DNA from: Lachnospiraceae bacterium | GTDB taxonomy: Bacteria > Bacillota > Clostridia > Lachnospirales > Lachnospiraceae | Reading direction: 5' to 3' | NCBI GenBank assembly: GCA_017961385.1 | Contig: JAGCXJ010000154.1 | Span: forward strand, 1-11,632 | DNA length: 11,632 nucleotides | Shown here: piece by piece, positions 1 to 7,069 of the stretch | Position numbering within the stretch: the stretch's first letter is position 1 | Layout: each line of letters begins with the position of its first letter | Program-made: the position numbers and the translations under genes | Notes under the pieces: model-generated | What the model was told of the DNA's origin: nothing | Seen by the model: only the letters and a program-made list of their open reading frames with translations | Databases searched by the model: none

Positions 1-417
1 AAGGTTAACTGCTACGGCGCTAACGATGTACAGGAAGGTGTTGCTATCATGTGGAAGGAAAATGTTGATGTTTCAATAACAGGTAACTCAACAAATCCTA
101 CCAGATTCCAGCATCCTGTAGCAGGTACATACAAGAAAGAAAGAGTTGAAGCTGGCAAGAAGTACTTCTCAGTTGCTTCAGGCGGCGGTACAGGACGTAC
201 ACTTCATCCTGATAACATGGCTGCAGGTCCTGCTTCATATGGTATGACAGATACAATGGGACGTATGCATTCTGATGCTCAGTTTGCAGGTTCTTCATCT
301 GTTCCTGCTCACGTAGAAATGATGGGTCTTATCGGTGCAGGTAACAATCCTATGGTTGGTATGACCGTTTCTACAGCAGTATCCATCGAAGAGGCAGCAA
401 AGGCTGGTAAATTCTAA
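1..417 (+). CDS. GGGtGRT-family protein, C-terminal part (5' end outside window)
   Basis: The reading frame is open from base 1 and gives about 138 residues before TAA at 415-417. The first ATG inside the window (49) is internal, because residues upstream of it (KVNCYGANDVQEGVAI) read on naturally. The signature GGGTGRT lies at window residues 61-67 (nt 181-201), in the context SVASGGGTGRTLHP. This motif gives the GGGtGRT protein family (Pfam PF14057) its name. The family is uncharacterised, so I give no function. The C-terminus ends in a small-residue-rich stretch (MIGAG-like, then VSIEEAAKAGKF) that looks complete. A strong terminator follows 24 nt after the stop, so this is the last gene of its transcript. 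The family call is confident; the biochemical role is unknown. Confidence 0.85.
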   Translation, partial: KVNCYGANDVQEGVAIMWKENVDVSITGNSTNPTRFQHPVAGTYKKERVEAGKKYFSVASGGGTGRTLHPDNMAAGPASYGMTDTMGRMHSDAQFAGSSSVPAHVEMMGLIGAGNNPMVGMTVSTAVSIEEAAKAGKF

Positions 418-440
418 TATTTTCATAATGAATACTGATT

Positions 441-475
441 TACAGGGATGCTTTTCGCATCCCTGTATTTTGTTT
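441..475 (+). terminator. Rho-independent terminator after the GGGtGRT gene
   Basis: There is a perfect 11-bp stem, TACAGGGATGC (441-451) pairing with GCATCCCTGTA (457-467), with loop TTTTC and a T-rich tail (TTTTGTTT). It separates the GGGtGRT gene from the signalling module downstream. Confidence 0.92.
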
Positions 476-563
476 AAAAACATTGTATATATCATCTTTT
501 TTTGTTAACATCTAATCAGGATATGTTCGTTTTTGATGTTCATTTTTCAGAGGGTACGAGTGT

Positions 564-974
564 ATGAGCGAACTAAGAATTAGCGCAACAAAAGAAAATC
601 TTAATGATGTCCTAATGTTTATAGATAATGAGCTTGAAAAACTCGATTGTTCTATGAAGATTCAGATGCAGATAGATCTGTCTATTGAAGAGATCTTTAT
701 CAATATAGCAAGTTATGCCTATTATCCTGAAACAGGTGATGTGTTTATCAATTTTGAATCTGAAAATGATGGATCAACAGTATTGATTTCATTTACAGAT
801 AATGGTGTACCTTACGATCCGCTTGAAAAAGATGATCCGGATATAACTCTGACAAGTGAAGAAAGACAGGTTGGAGGATTAGGAATCTTTTTGGTTAAGA
901 AGAATATGGATGAAGTTAACTACAAATACGAAAACGGTAATAACATTCTGACATTGAAAAAGAAAATAAGGTAA
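564..974 (+). CDS. RsbW/SpoIIAB-like anti-sigma factor serine kinase (GHKL ATPase)
   Basis: This 136-residue cytoplasmic protein has the length and layout of the HATPase_c_2 anti-sigma family. The N box is EEIFIN (Glu43 and Asn47, the Mg-ATP site). The G1 box is DNG (Asp79 to Gly81) and the G2 box is GGLG (104-107), followed by the helix FLVKKNMD. In this family the protein binds and inhibits a partner, classically a sigma factor, and phosphorylates a STAS-domain antagonist on Ser. The ATG at 564 has CAGAGGG at 548-554 as its ribosome binding site. The next gene starts 16 nt after the stop and encodes the matching phosphatase; a STAS gene lies further down, giving a complete partner-switching set. 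The ATP-binding residues are intact, so an active kinase is expected. Its binding target is not encoded here and could be an unlinked sigma factor or another protein. Confidence 0.88.
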   Translation: MSELRISATKENLNDVLMFIDNELEKLDCSMKIQMQIDLSIEEIFINIASYAYYPETGDVFINFESENDGSTVLISFTDNGVPYDPLEKDDPDITLTSEERQVGGLGIFLVKKNMDEVNYKYENGNNILTLKKKIR

Positions 975-990
975 GGATATTCGTAGATTT

Positions 991-2724
991 ATGAGCAAGA
1001 AATCAGTCAAGGATATGAACAATTTGGAGAAGCTGCATAATTCTCTTTCTGCCAAAACTGTCAGATCTACAATAAAGAGTTGTATTATTTTTGGCCTTAT
1101 TTGTCAGCTTGTTGCACTGACATTCTACGCAGTTTCAACAACCAAACATTATATAAGTGTCGCTACAACTACTGCCAATCAAGCAAAGATGTCAGCAACA
1201 CACGGAGCTGATGCTGTTGGATTTTCCCAAAGCATAATGTCTATATATAACAGCCTCAGTGAAGATGAACGTCAAAAAATGGGAACAGAAGAGTATCGTT
1301 CATATTTCAATGATGCAGATATTCATGCAAAGGGCAATTATGACGATCTATTTAGAATTCTAGACCAAATAAGAAAGTATAATAATGTATTTGACGTATA
1401 TATTGCTATGTATGATGTAAAAAACCAGAGAGTCATATATATGGTCGATACAGATGCTAATACTCAAACACGTTTGTATCCGGGCGAATGGGAAGTATCT
1501 AACAAAGATGGTATGCTCAGACTTCTTGATTATGATCGAGAAGAACCTCTTTACTATATCGAGTACACAAAAAAGTATGGCTTATTATGTACTGTAGGCG
1601 TCCCGATACTGGATGATGATGACCAGCTATGTTCTTTCATGCAGGTAGATATGTCTATTGAGAATCTTTTACTCGGAATGGTAGATTTTTCTTTAAGACT
1701 CACCGTTGCTTTTATAATCGTTACCATTTCCCTTGCATGGTTACAAACAAAGCACATAAAAAAGGCACTGATCTTTCCTATAAACCAGATTGCTCAGGCA
1801 TCACAGGACTATGTTAAGGACAGGCATAATAATGTTTCAAATATTGAGCATTTTTCTAACCTGAACATACATACAGGAGATGAGATAGAAAATCTGTGTC
1901 TTGCAATGGCAGACATGGAGATCGAGCTATCCGAGTATGAAAAAAATCTTACAGCAATAACAGCTGAAAAGGAACGTATCGGCACTGAGCTTACTCTGGC
2001 GACAGCAATACAGGCTTCTATGCTTCCACATATATTTCCGCCTTTTCCTGACAGAAAAGAATTTGATATCTTTGCAAGCATGGAACCGGCAAGAGAAGTA
2101 GGTGGAGACTTTTATGATTTCTTTTTAATCGATGAAGATCATCTGTGCACATTAATAGCAGACGTATCGGGGAAGGGTATTCCCGCAGCACTATTCATGA
2201 TGATATCAAAAACCATACTTCAGAGCTGCGCAATGCTCGGACGATCTGTAGCGGATATACTGGCAAAGACTAATGAAGCTTTATGCTCGAATAATCAGGT
2301 TGAGATGTTTGTGACTGTCTGGGTCGGCGTTCTTGAGATATCCACGGGAAAAATGGTTGCTGCAAATGCAGGTCATGAATATCCGATCATAAAACATGCT
2401 GATGGCGATTTTGAAATACTCAAAGACAGGCACGGATTTGTTATAGGCGGAATGCCTGACACAAACTATCATGAATACACCATCGATTTTAAACCCGGCG
2501 ACAAACTGTTCATATACACTGACGGCATAACTGAAGCAACAAACGCGCAAATGCAGATGTTTGGTAGTGAAAGACTTCTAACATCACTTAATCAGTCAAA
2601 TGATACAAGCGTTAAAGGTCTGATCACTAATGTCAGATCAGCTATAGGAGATTTTGTAAAAGATGCTGAACAGTTTGATGATCTGACAATGCTTTGTCTG
2701 GAATACAACGGAAATTGTTTATAA
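991..2724 (+). CDS. Membrane-bound PP2C-type phosphatase with Cache-like sensor, HAMP and SpoIIE domain
   Basis: This 577-residue protein has a short cytoplasmic N-terminus, a membrane helix at about 30-49, an external region at about 52-232, a second helix at about 235-251, a HAMP domain at about 253-310 (P263 and the GDEIENL stretch), a coiled linker, and a SpoIIE/RsbU phosphatase domain at about 345-575. The external part resembles a Cache ligand sensor (VYIAMYDVKNQRVIY, then a strand reading LLCTVGVPIL). Catalytic metal-binding acidic residues are present: Asp373 in VGGDFYDF, Asp391 in DVSGKG, and Asp563/Asp564 in FDDLT. The predicted job is to dephosphorylate the STAS protein encoded next, in response to an outside signal. 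The start at 991 has only a weak AAGGA 13 nt upstream; the in-frame ATG at 1015, with AAGGA close by, is possible and would leave the domains unchanged. Confident for architecture; the ligand is unknown. Confidence 0.9.
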   Translation: MSKKSVKDMNNLEKLHNSLSAKTVRSTIKSCIIFGLICQLVALTFYAVSTTKHYISVATTTANQAKMSATHGADAVGFSQSIMSIYNSLSEDERQKMGTEEYRSYFNDADIHAKGNYDDLFRILDQIRKYNNVFDVYIAMYDVKNQRVIYMVDTDANTQTRLYPGEWEVSNKDGMLRLLDYDREEPLYYIEYTKKYGLLCTVGVPILDDDDQLCSFMQVDMSIENLLLGMVDFSLRLTVAFIIVTISLAWLQTKHIKKALIFPINQIAQASQDYVKDRHNNVSNIEHFSNLNIHTGDEIENLCLAMADMEIELSEYEKNLTAITAEKERIGTELTLATAIQASMLPHIFPPFPDRKEFDIFASMEPAREVGGDFYDFFLIDEDHLCTLIADVSGKGIPAALFMMISKTILQSCAMLGRSVADILAKTNEALCSNNQVEMFVTVWVGVLEISTGKMVAANAGHEYPIIKHADGDFEILKDRHGFVIGGMPDTNYHEYTIDFKPGDKLFIYTDGITEATNAQMQMFGSERLLTSLNQSNDTSVKGLITNVRSAIGDFVKDAEQFDDLTMLCLEYNGNCL

Positions 2725-2743
2725 CACTTCAAAATAGTGTTAA

Positions 2744-2749
2744 TATAGT
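2744..2749 (+). promoter_or_regulatory. Possible -10 element ahead of the STAS gene
   Basis: TATAGT (2744-2749) matches 5 of 6 bases of the sigma-A -10 consensus and would start a transcript about 30 nt before the STAS ATG. No good -35 is found at 16-18 nt spacing. A 7-bp hairpin (2722-2728 with 2736-2742) lies just upstream. The 61-nt gap here is the longest within the module, so an internal promoter that raises STAS levels is plausible but weakly supported. Confidence 0.25.
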
Positions 2750-2785
2750 ATATGTAAATATTGAGATTTGGAAGGAGATCACGAT

Positions 2786-3085
2786 ATGCTTAACATCAAC
2801 ACCGAAAAGAATGGCAACGAACTCACATTTAAACTCAGTGGAAGACTTGATACTGTTACAGCGCCTGAGCTTGAGGCTCCTGTAAGAAACGATCTTGCAG
2901 ATGTAACAAGTCTTACATTTGATCTGGCTGAACTGGAATACATCTCTAGTGCCGGTCTTCGTGTCCTTTTGCTTGCTCAGAAAACAATGAACAAGCAAGG
3001 CAAAATGGTAGTGAAAAATGTTTCCGAAGAGATCAACGAGATTTTTGAAGTAACTGGATTTTCAGATATACTCACAGTTGAATAA
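2786..3085 (+). CDS. STAS-domain anti-sigma factor antagonist (RsbV/SpoIIAA-like)
   Basis: This 99-residue single-domain protein has the standard STAS pattern: an N-terminal strand, GRLD at residues 19-22, TAPELE, the strand LTFDLAEL, and the phosphorylation loop YISSAGLRVLL with Ser54/Ser55, then a C-terminal FEVTGFSDIL helix. In the family, the kinase phosphorylates one Ser in this loop, and the unphosphorylated form binds the kinase and releases its target. The ATG at 2786 is chosen because the ribosome binding site GAAGGAG (2771-2777) sits at ideal distance. An in-frame TTG at 2768 lies inside or ahead of that site and is rejected. It is flanked by its predicted phosphatase upstream and by a kinase-like protein 11 nt downstream. 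It is the hub of the predicted switch. Confidence 0.92.
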   Translation: MLNINTEKNGNELTFKLSGRLDTVTAPELEAPVRNDLADVTSLTFDLAELEYISSAGLRVLLLAQKTMNKQGKMVVKNVSEEINEIFEVTGFSDILTVE

Positions 3086-3096
3086 AGGAGATTACT

Positions 3097-3717
3097 ATGC
3101 AAAAGACAAGCGAACTTTGTATTTCCAGTGTTGAGGAAAGCCTTGTTGAAGCACTTGATATTGCCGACGGATTCATAAATCGTCAGAATATCGACAGGAA
3201 AAAAGCAATAAGATTACGTCTCTTGGTAGAGGAAACTATCGGACTTGTTAGAATGATGACTGGTGATTTCAAAGCACAGTTCTGGCTTGAAAATGAAGAC
3301 GGTGAATATAGGATCAGACTGAATGCGACTACTAACATGAACATTGACAAAAAGGACCGCCTTCTGTCACTTTCAACATCCGGGAAAAACAGTGCCGTCA
3401 AAGGTTTTATGAGTAAGATCGCTGACATAATCGACACCGGTTTTTTAAGCTATAACGATATTATGAAGGATCAGCAGATATACAGTAACGGATATTTTAT
3501 CGGATATGGCATGATCAATGAAGCTCCACTTATAGGTGAACCTTTTGTCTGGTCGTTAAAGAATTATAAGAATTCCCTTGAAACATTTGACCAGGAAGAT
3601 GATCATTCTAAAGAAGCGTGGGATGAACTCGAAAGATCGATCGTTGCAAGCATCGCAAGTGATGTAATTGTCGGTGTAAAGAAAGACAGTGTAGATCTGA
3701 CTATTATATATAAATAA
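3097..3717 (+). CDS. Uncharacterised protein, apparent degenerate GHKL (RsbW-like) pseudo-kinase
   Basis: This is a 206-residue soluble protein with a strong AAAGGAG ribosome binding site just after the STAS stop. Its N-terminus aligns without gaps to the RsbW-like protein of the same cluster: SELCISSVEESL (residues 5-16) against SELRISATKENL, with 9 of 20 residues identical by eye. The alignment continues through a helix ending LLVEET (42-47) and a strand reading FWLENEDG (62-69). The key ATP residues are lost: the N-box Asn is Leu50 (EETIGL), and the DNG box aligns with ATT (77-79). No GGLG lid is seen. A longer unique middle region (about 85-180) follows, then a C-terminal strand VDLTIIYK like the kinase end. 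The inference is a non-ATP-binding paralogue that still contacts the STAS protein or the target. It could instead be an unrelated protein with a chance N-terminal match. The gene ends the module at a terminator. Confidence 0.65.
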   Translation: MQKTSELCISSVEESLVEALDIADGFINRQNIDRKKAIRLRLLVEETIGLVRMMTGDFKAQFWLENEDGEYRIRLNATTNMNIDKKDRLLSLSTSGKNSAVKGFMSKIADIIDTGFLSYNDIMKDQQIYSNGYFIGYGMINEAPLIGEPFVWSLKNYKNSLETFDQEDDHSKEAWDELERSIVASIASDVIVGVKKDSVDLTIIYK

Positions 3718-3733
3718 CGCTTTACTATCAGTT

Positions 3734-3766
3734 AAGGCAGAACCATATCGGTTTTGCCTTTGTTTT
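3734..3766 (+). terminator. Rho-independent terminator ending the signalling module
   Basis: An 11-bp stem with one G-U pair, AAGGCAGAACC (3734-3744) with GGTTTTGCCTT (3750-3760), has loop ATATC and is followed by TGTTTT. It begins 16 nt after the last stop and closes the four-gene unit. Confidence 0.88.
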
Positions 3767-3820
3767 GTGTGATTTAACAAAACACTACCCACTTTACTGA
3801 TAATGTGTTATTATATTTTG

Positions 3821-3829
3821 TGGTATACT
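3821..3829 (+). promoter_or_regulatory. Extended -10 promoter for the lipoprotein gene
   Basis: TGGTATACT (TG, one base, then TATACT at 3824-3829) fits an extended -10 sigma-A promoter. It is about 36 nt before the lipoprotein ATG and after the upstream terminator. No convincing -35 is seen, which is usual for extended -10 promoters. Confidence 0.55.
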
Positions 3830-3865
3830 GTTTAATAAGACACATTATATAGATATGGGAGAGAT

Positions 3866-4510
3866 ATGAAAAAGTTTTGTGTAATTTTAGCTGTGATCAG
3901 CATCTCATGTTTATGCGGATGCGGAAATACAGAAAAACTTGAAGAATACTATGATGGAATGATGGCTTTTAATGGCAATATTTCCATTATCACAGAAACG
4001 ATAGACCTTATCGACGAATCCAAGACTCAGGCTCCTGCGCTTGTTTGTGACCAGCTTGATAAGCTAACTGAACAGTTTAGACTAATGTCGGAACTTGAAG
4101 TCCCCAAAAACTTCAGTGGCTGTGAGGAATTGGCAGACGATGCATATACATATATGCAGGAAGCGGACAGACTGTACAAGGAATGGGCCAGCGATCCAGA
4201 TAATGCTGATGAACAGCTTGTTGATATGGCTAAGCAGAATTATGATAGAGCATTAACTCGAGTCAGTTATATATCAGTCATCCTTCAGGGTGGTGTTCCC
4301 GAAGGTGAAGGTGTTTCAATAACTGAAGAAGAAGCTACAGATTTCAATCCTGTAAATGAGGATACAGTTGCTCCTGAGGTCGAAAGCATCGAAAACACAG
4401 ATACAGAAGACGATGATGACGCAGATCTCTATGATGAGTACGAACCGCAAAGCGACGAGAATGAGTTTTCAGAAACAGAAAATGCTCAGAACGGTGAAAA
4501 TACGCAATAA
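3866..4510 (+). CDS. Predicted lipoprotein with highly acidic C-terminal tail
   Basis: This 214-residue protein has a type II signal peptide: MKK, a hydrophobic core (VILAVISIS) and a lipobox-like LCGC with Cys19 as the likely lipidated residue, followed by GN. The mature part (about 20-150) is predicted mostly helical, with two Cys (61 and 86 by rough count) and a pattern of amphipathic helices (LCDQLDKL-like, then EADRLYKEW). Residues 152-214 are low complexity, with about 25 Asp/Glu and no Lys or Arg. The ribosome binding site is GGGAGAG at 3857-3863 before ATG 3866. It has its own promoter and terminator, so it is probably expressed alone. I do not recognise a named family. An envelope-anchored helical protein whose charged tail extends into the wall is a reasonable reading, but function is unknown. 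Confidence 0.8.
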   Translation: MKKFCVILAVISISCLCGCGNTEKLEEYYDGMMAFNGNISIITETIDLIDESKTQAPALVCDQLDKLTEQFRLMSELEVPKNFSGCEELADDAYTYMQEADRLYKEWASDPDNADEQLVDMAKQNYDRALTRVSYISVILQGGVPEGEGVSITEEEATDFNPVNEDTVAPEVESIENTDTEDDDDADLYDEYEPQSDENEFSETENAQNGENTQ

Positions 4511-4518
4511 GCAATCAT

Positions 4519-4559
4519 ACACCAAAGGTTCAAGTGTTTAGAGGATCTTTGGTGTTTTT
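4519..4559 (+). terminator. Terminator-like hairpin between the lipoprotein gene and metH
   Basis: A 9-bp perfect stem, ACACCAAAG (4519-4527) with CTTTGGTGT (4547-4555), can be extended by four pairs, two of them G-U, around a loop near 4532-4542. It is followed by TTTT. Its tail ends only 14 nt before the metH ATG, so it may also act as a 5' leader structure for metH. Confidence 0.75.
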
Positions 4560-4573
4560 AAATTATTCAGATT

Positions 4574-7042
4574 ATGACTAAACAGGAATTTAAAGAATTA
4601 ACACAAAATAGAATAGTACTTCTAGATGGCGGTATGGGATCATGCCTTATTAAAGAAGGTATGCCTCAGGGAGTATGCCCTGAAGCATGGATGATAGATA
4701 ATCCTCATGTTCAGATATCTATTCAGTCTGCATACGCCAATGCTGGCGCAGATATAATCTATGCTCCAACTTTTACTGCAAACAGACCCAAACTAGCTGA
4801 ACACGGACTGGAAGACAGACTTGAAGAGATTAATATCGGACTTGTGAATAATGCCAGAAAGGCTGTAGAAGGTGCCGACCATAAAGTTTTTATCGCCGGT
4901 GATATGACTATGACAGGCATTATGCTAAAGCCCATGGGGCCCATGGAGTTTGAAGAACTCATAGAAATATACAAAGAACAGGCAAATGCACTGATAAAAG
5001 GTGGTGTCGATCTTTTTATTGTTGAAACAATGATGAGTGTTCAGGAGACTCGAGCCTGTGTTATAGCGATCAAAGAGTCCTGTGATCTGCCTATAATGGC
5101 TACACTTACTTTTGAATCCGACGGCAGAACGCTTTTAGGAACAGATGCAAAAACAGCTGCGATCACTCTGGCAAGTCTCGGAGTAGATGCTATCGGAACA
5201 AACTGTTCAACAGGTCCCAAGGATATGTATGCAAATGTAAGAGCTATGCGAGAAGTTGTTGATATTCCGATAATAGCCAAGCCCAATGCAGGTATACCGA
5301 GACTTGATGATAACGGTGACACAGTTTACGACAATACTCCTGAAAACTTCGCCAATGAGATGCAGGGCATAATCGATGCAGGAGCAACGATTATAGGTGG
5401 TTGCTGTGGCACCAATCCGGACTATATAAAAGCAGTATTTAATAAAAGATTTGTAAAAGCACAGATAAGTATAGACAGAAAACCAAATATGCATTATCTG
5501 ACAAGTGAGAGAAAAACTGTTTCTTTTACTCTTGATGATAGTTTCATGATAGTTGGTGAAAGAATCAATCCTACCGGAAAGAAAGCATTTCAGGCACAAC
5601 TTTTAGAAGGTAACATAGAAAAAGCACTTGAGTTTGCCACAGAACAGGAAGCTAACGGAGCTTCACTGCTTGATGTAAATCTTGGAATGAGCGGTGTTGA
5701 TGAAAAAGAACTCATGCTAAGAACGATCGAGGAGTTATCAACTGTCACTCAGCTGCCGTTGTGTATAGACTCATCTCATGTTGATATAATTGAAGCAGCA
5801 CTCAGAAAATATCCGGGAAGAGCTTTGATCAACTCAATATCTAACGAGAGCCATAAAAGAGATCCGCTTTTAAAGATCGCACAGAAATATGGTGCAATGT
5901 TTATTTTGCTGCCTCTTTCCGATAAAGGACTGCCTGAAAATCTTGATGAAAAGATAGACATTATCAAGACCGTTAGTAATGAAGCATTAAAACTTGGATT
6001 CAAAAAAGAAGATATTGTAGTTGATGGGCTTGTCGCAACAGTCGGTGCCAATAAAAATGCCGGAATAGAAACGCTTGAGACGATTAAATACTGTTATGAA
6101 AACGGCTATGCTACAACGTGTGGACTATCCAATATTTCATTCGGTCTTCCTCAAAGAGGATATATAAATGCTACTTTCTTAAGTATGGCAATTGCCAACG
6201 GCCTTACAATGGCTATATCAAATCCGAACCAGAACCTGCTGATGAGCACTGCTCTAGCAGCAAATCTTCTTCGAAACAAACAGGATTCAGATATAATTTA
6301 CATCGAAAAGATGAATGCACTGGCAGAAGCCGGCGTTGATTCTACTGGCGGCAATGTTTCTCTTGCTGCTTCATCATCCAGGCAATCTTCACAGACAGGC
6401 GAATCAAAACCTGAAGATGAATTAAAGACAGCAGTTCTTAAAGGGAAAAAAAGCACAGTTGAAAAGATTACAAATGACTGCATTGCGGCAGGTTGCGATC
6501 CTCAGTTTCTTTTAAATGATGTTCTAATACCTGCAATAAATGAAGTCGGCGATCTGTTTGAAAAAGGAAAATATTTCCTTCCTCAGCTGATATCCAGTGC
6601 CGAAACGATGAAGATGTCGATCGAGATCCTTGAGCCGTTATTATCAAGCGGTTCAAACAAGGATGAGATGCCTGTCATCGTAATAGCAACTGTCGAAGGA
6701 GATATACACGATATTGGAAAGAATCTTGTTGCACTTATGCTCAAGAACTATGGTTTCAATGTCATCGATCTTGGCAAGGATGTTTCTAAAGAGAGAATAA
6801 TCGAAGCAGCAAAGCAATATAATGCCGATATAATCGCTCTGTCAGCGCTTATGACTACTACACTGAAACAGATGGAGATAGTCAACAACCTTGTAAAGGA
6901 AAATGGTCTTAAAGCAAAGGTTGTAATAGGCGGTGCAGTAACCAGCGAACACTATGCTCAGGAAATAAATGCTGATGGTTACAGCAAGGATGCTGCAGCT
7001 GCAGTAAAATTGTGTCAGAGACTTCTTAATATGGTCTCATGA
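4574..7042 (+). CDS. metH: B12-dependent methionine synthase (short form without reactivation domain)
   Basis: The 822-residue cytoplasmic enzyme transfers methyl from methyltetrahydrofolate to homocysteine through cobalamin. Domains in order: homocysteine S-methyltransferase (about 1-290), starting RIVLLDGGMG and carrying zinc ligands Cys211 (GTNCSTGP), Cys277 and Cys278 (GGCCGT); pterin-binding TIM barrel (about 320-580) starting VGERINPTGKK (327 on); a Ser-rich linker near 588-618; the B12 cap; and the B12-binding domain with DIHDIG (710-715), where His712 is the cobalt ligand. The protein ends after this domain. The roughly 330-residue AdoMet reactivation domain of the E. coli enzyme (over 1200 residues) is absent, as is common in Clostridia and Thermotogales, where reactivation is probably done in trans. 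The ATG at 4574 is the only sensible start, yet it has no visible ribosome binding site. A small membrane protein gene follows at 27 nt. Confidence 0.94.
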   Translation: MTKQEFKELTQNRIVLLDGGMGSCLIKEGMPQGVCPEAWMIDNPHVQISIQSAYANAGADIIYAPTFTANRPKLAEHGLEDRLEEINIGLVNNARKAVEGADHKVFIAGDMTMTGIMLKPMGPMEFEELIEIYKEQANALIKGGVDLFIVETMMSVQETRACVIAIKESCDLPIMATLTFESDGRTLLGTDAKTAAITLASLGVDAIGTNCSTGPKDMYANVRAMREVVDIPIIAKPNAGIPRLDDNGDTVYDNTPENFANEMQGIIDAGATIIGGCCGTNPDYIKAVFNKRFVKAQISIDRKPNMHYLTSERKTVSFTLDDSFMIVGERINPTGKKAFQAQLLEGNIEKALEFATEQEANGASLLDVNLGMSGVDEKELMLRTIEELSTVTQLPLCIDSSHVDIIEAALRKYPGRALINSISNESHKRDPLLKIAQKYGAMFILLPLSDKGLPENLDEKIDIIKTVSNEALKLGFKKEDIVVDGLVATVGANKNAGIETLETIKYCYENGYATTCGLSNISFGLPQRGYINATFLSMAIANGLTMAISNPNQNLLMSTALAANLLRNKQDSDIIYIEKMNALAEAGVDSTGGNVSLAASSSRQSSQTGESKPEDELKTAVLKGKKSTVEKITNDCIAAGCDPQFLLNDVLIPAINEVGDLFEKGKYFLPQLISSAETMKMSIEILEPLLSSGSNKDEMPVIVIATVEGDIHDIGKNLVALMLKNYGFNVIDLGKDVSKERIIEAAKQYNADIIALSALMTTTLKQMEIVNNLVKENGLKAKVVIGGAVTSEHYAQEINADGYSKDAAAAVKLCQRLLNMVS

Positions 7043-7069
7043 GTTAAATATCAGAAAGGGGCAAATAGC

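Noticed and set aside
483..511. Promoter ahead of the RsbW-like gene (TTGTAT, 17 nt, TAACAT)
   Set aside because: A promoter must exist after the terminator, but this pair matches only 3 and 4 of 6 bases and nothing better is seen. An alternative sigma factor could be used. It is not listed as a feature.
2722..2742. 7-bp hairpin after the phosphatase gene read as a terminator
   Set aside because: It is AT-rich, weak and followed by AATATAG instead of a T run. The module is more likely transcribed through it.
2768..2785. TTG start for the STAS gene, adding six residues
   Set aside because: The added codons encode the ribosome binding site of the ATG at 2786, so the shorter form is right.
4511..4573. 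SAM or cobalamin riboswitch ahead of metH
   Set aside because: The gap is 63 nt, too short for either aptamer, and contains none of their conserved cores. Only a simple hairpin is present.
5207..5599. 130-residue open frame on the - strand inside metH
   Set aside because: It lies opposite a strongly conserved enzyme, has no ribosome binding site, and its translation is Cys/Tyr/Ile-rich with no recognisable domain. It is a reading-frame shadow.
4574..7042. metH as a truncated or frameshifted pseudogene because it is much shorter than E. coli MetH
   Set aside because: All three catalytic modules and their key residues are intact, and the roughly 800-residue form is normal in Clostridia.
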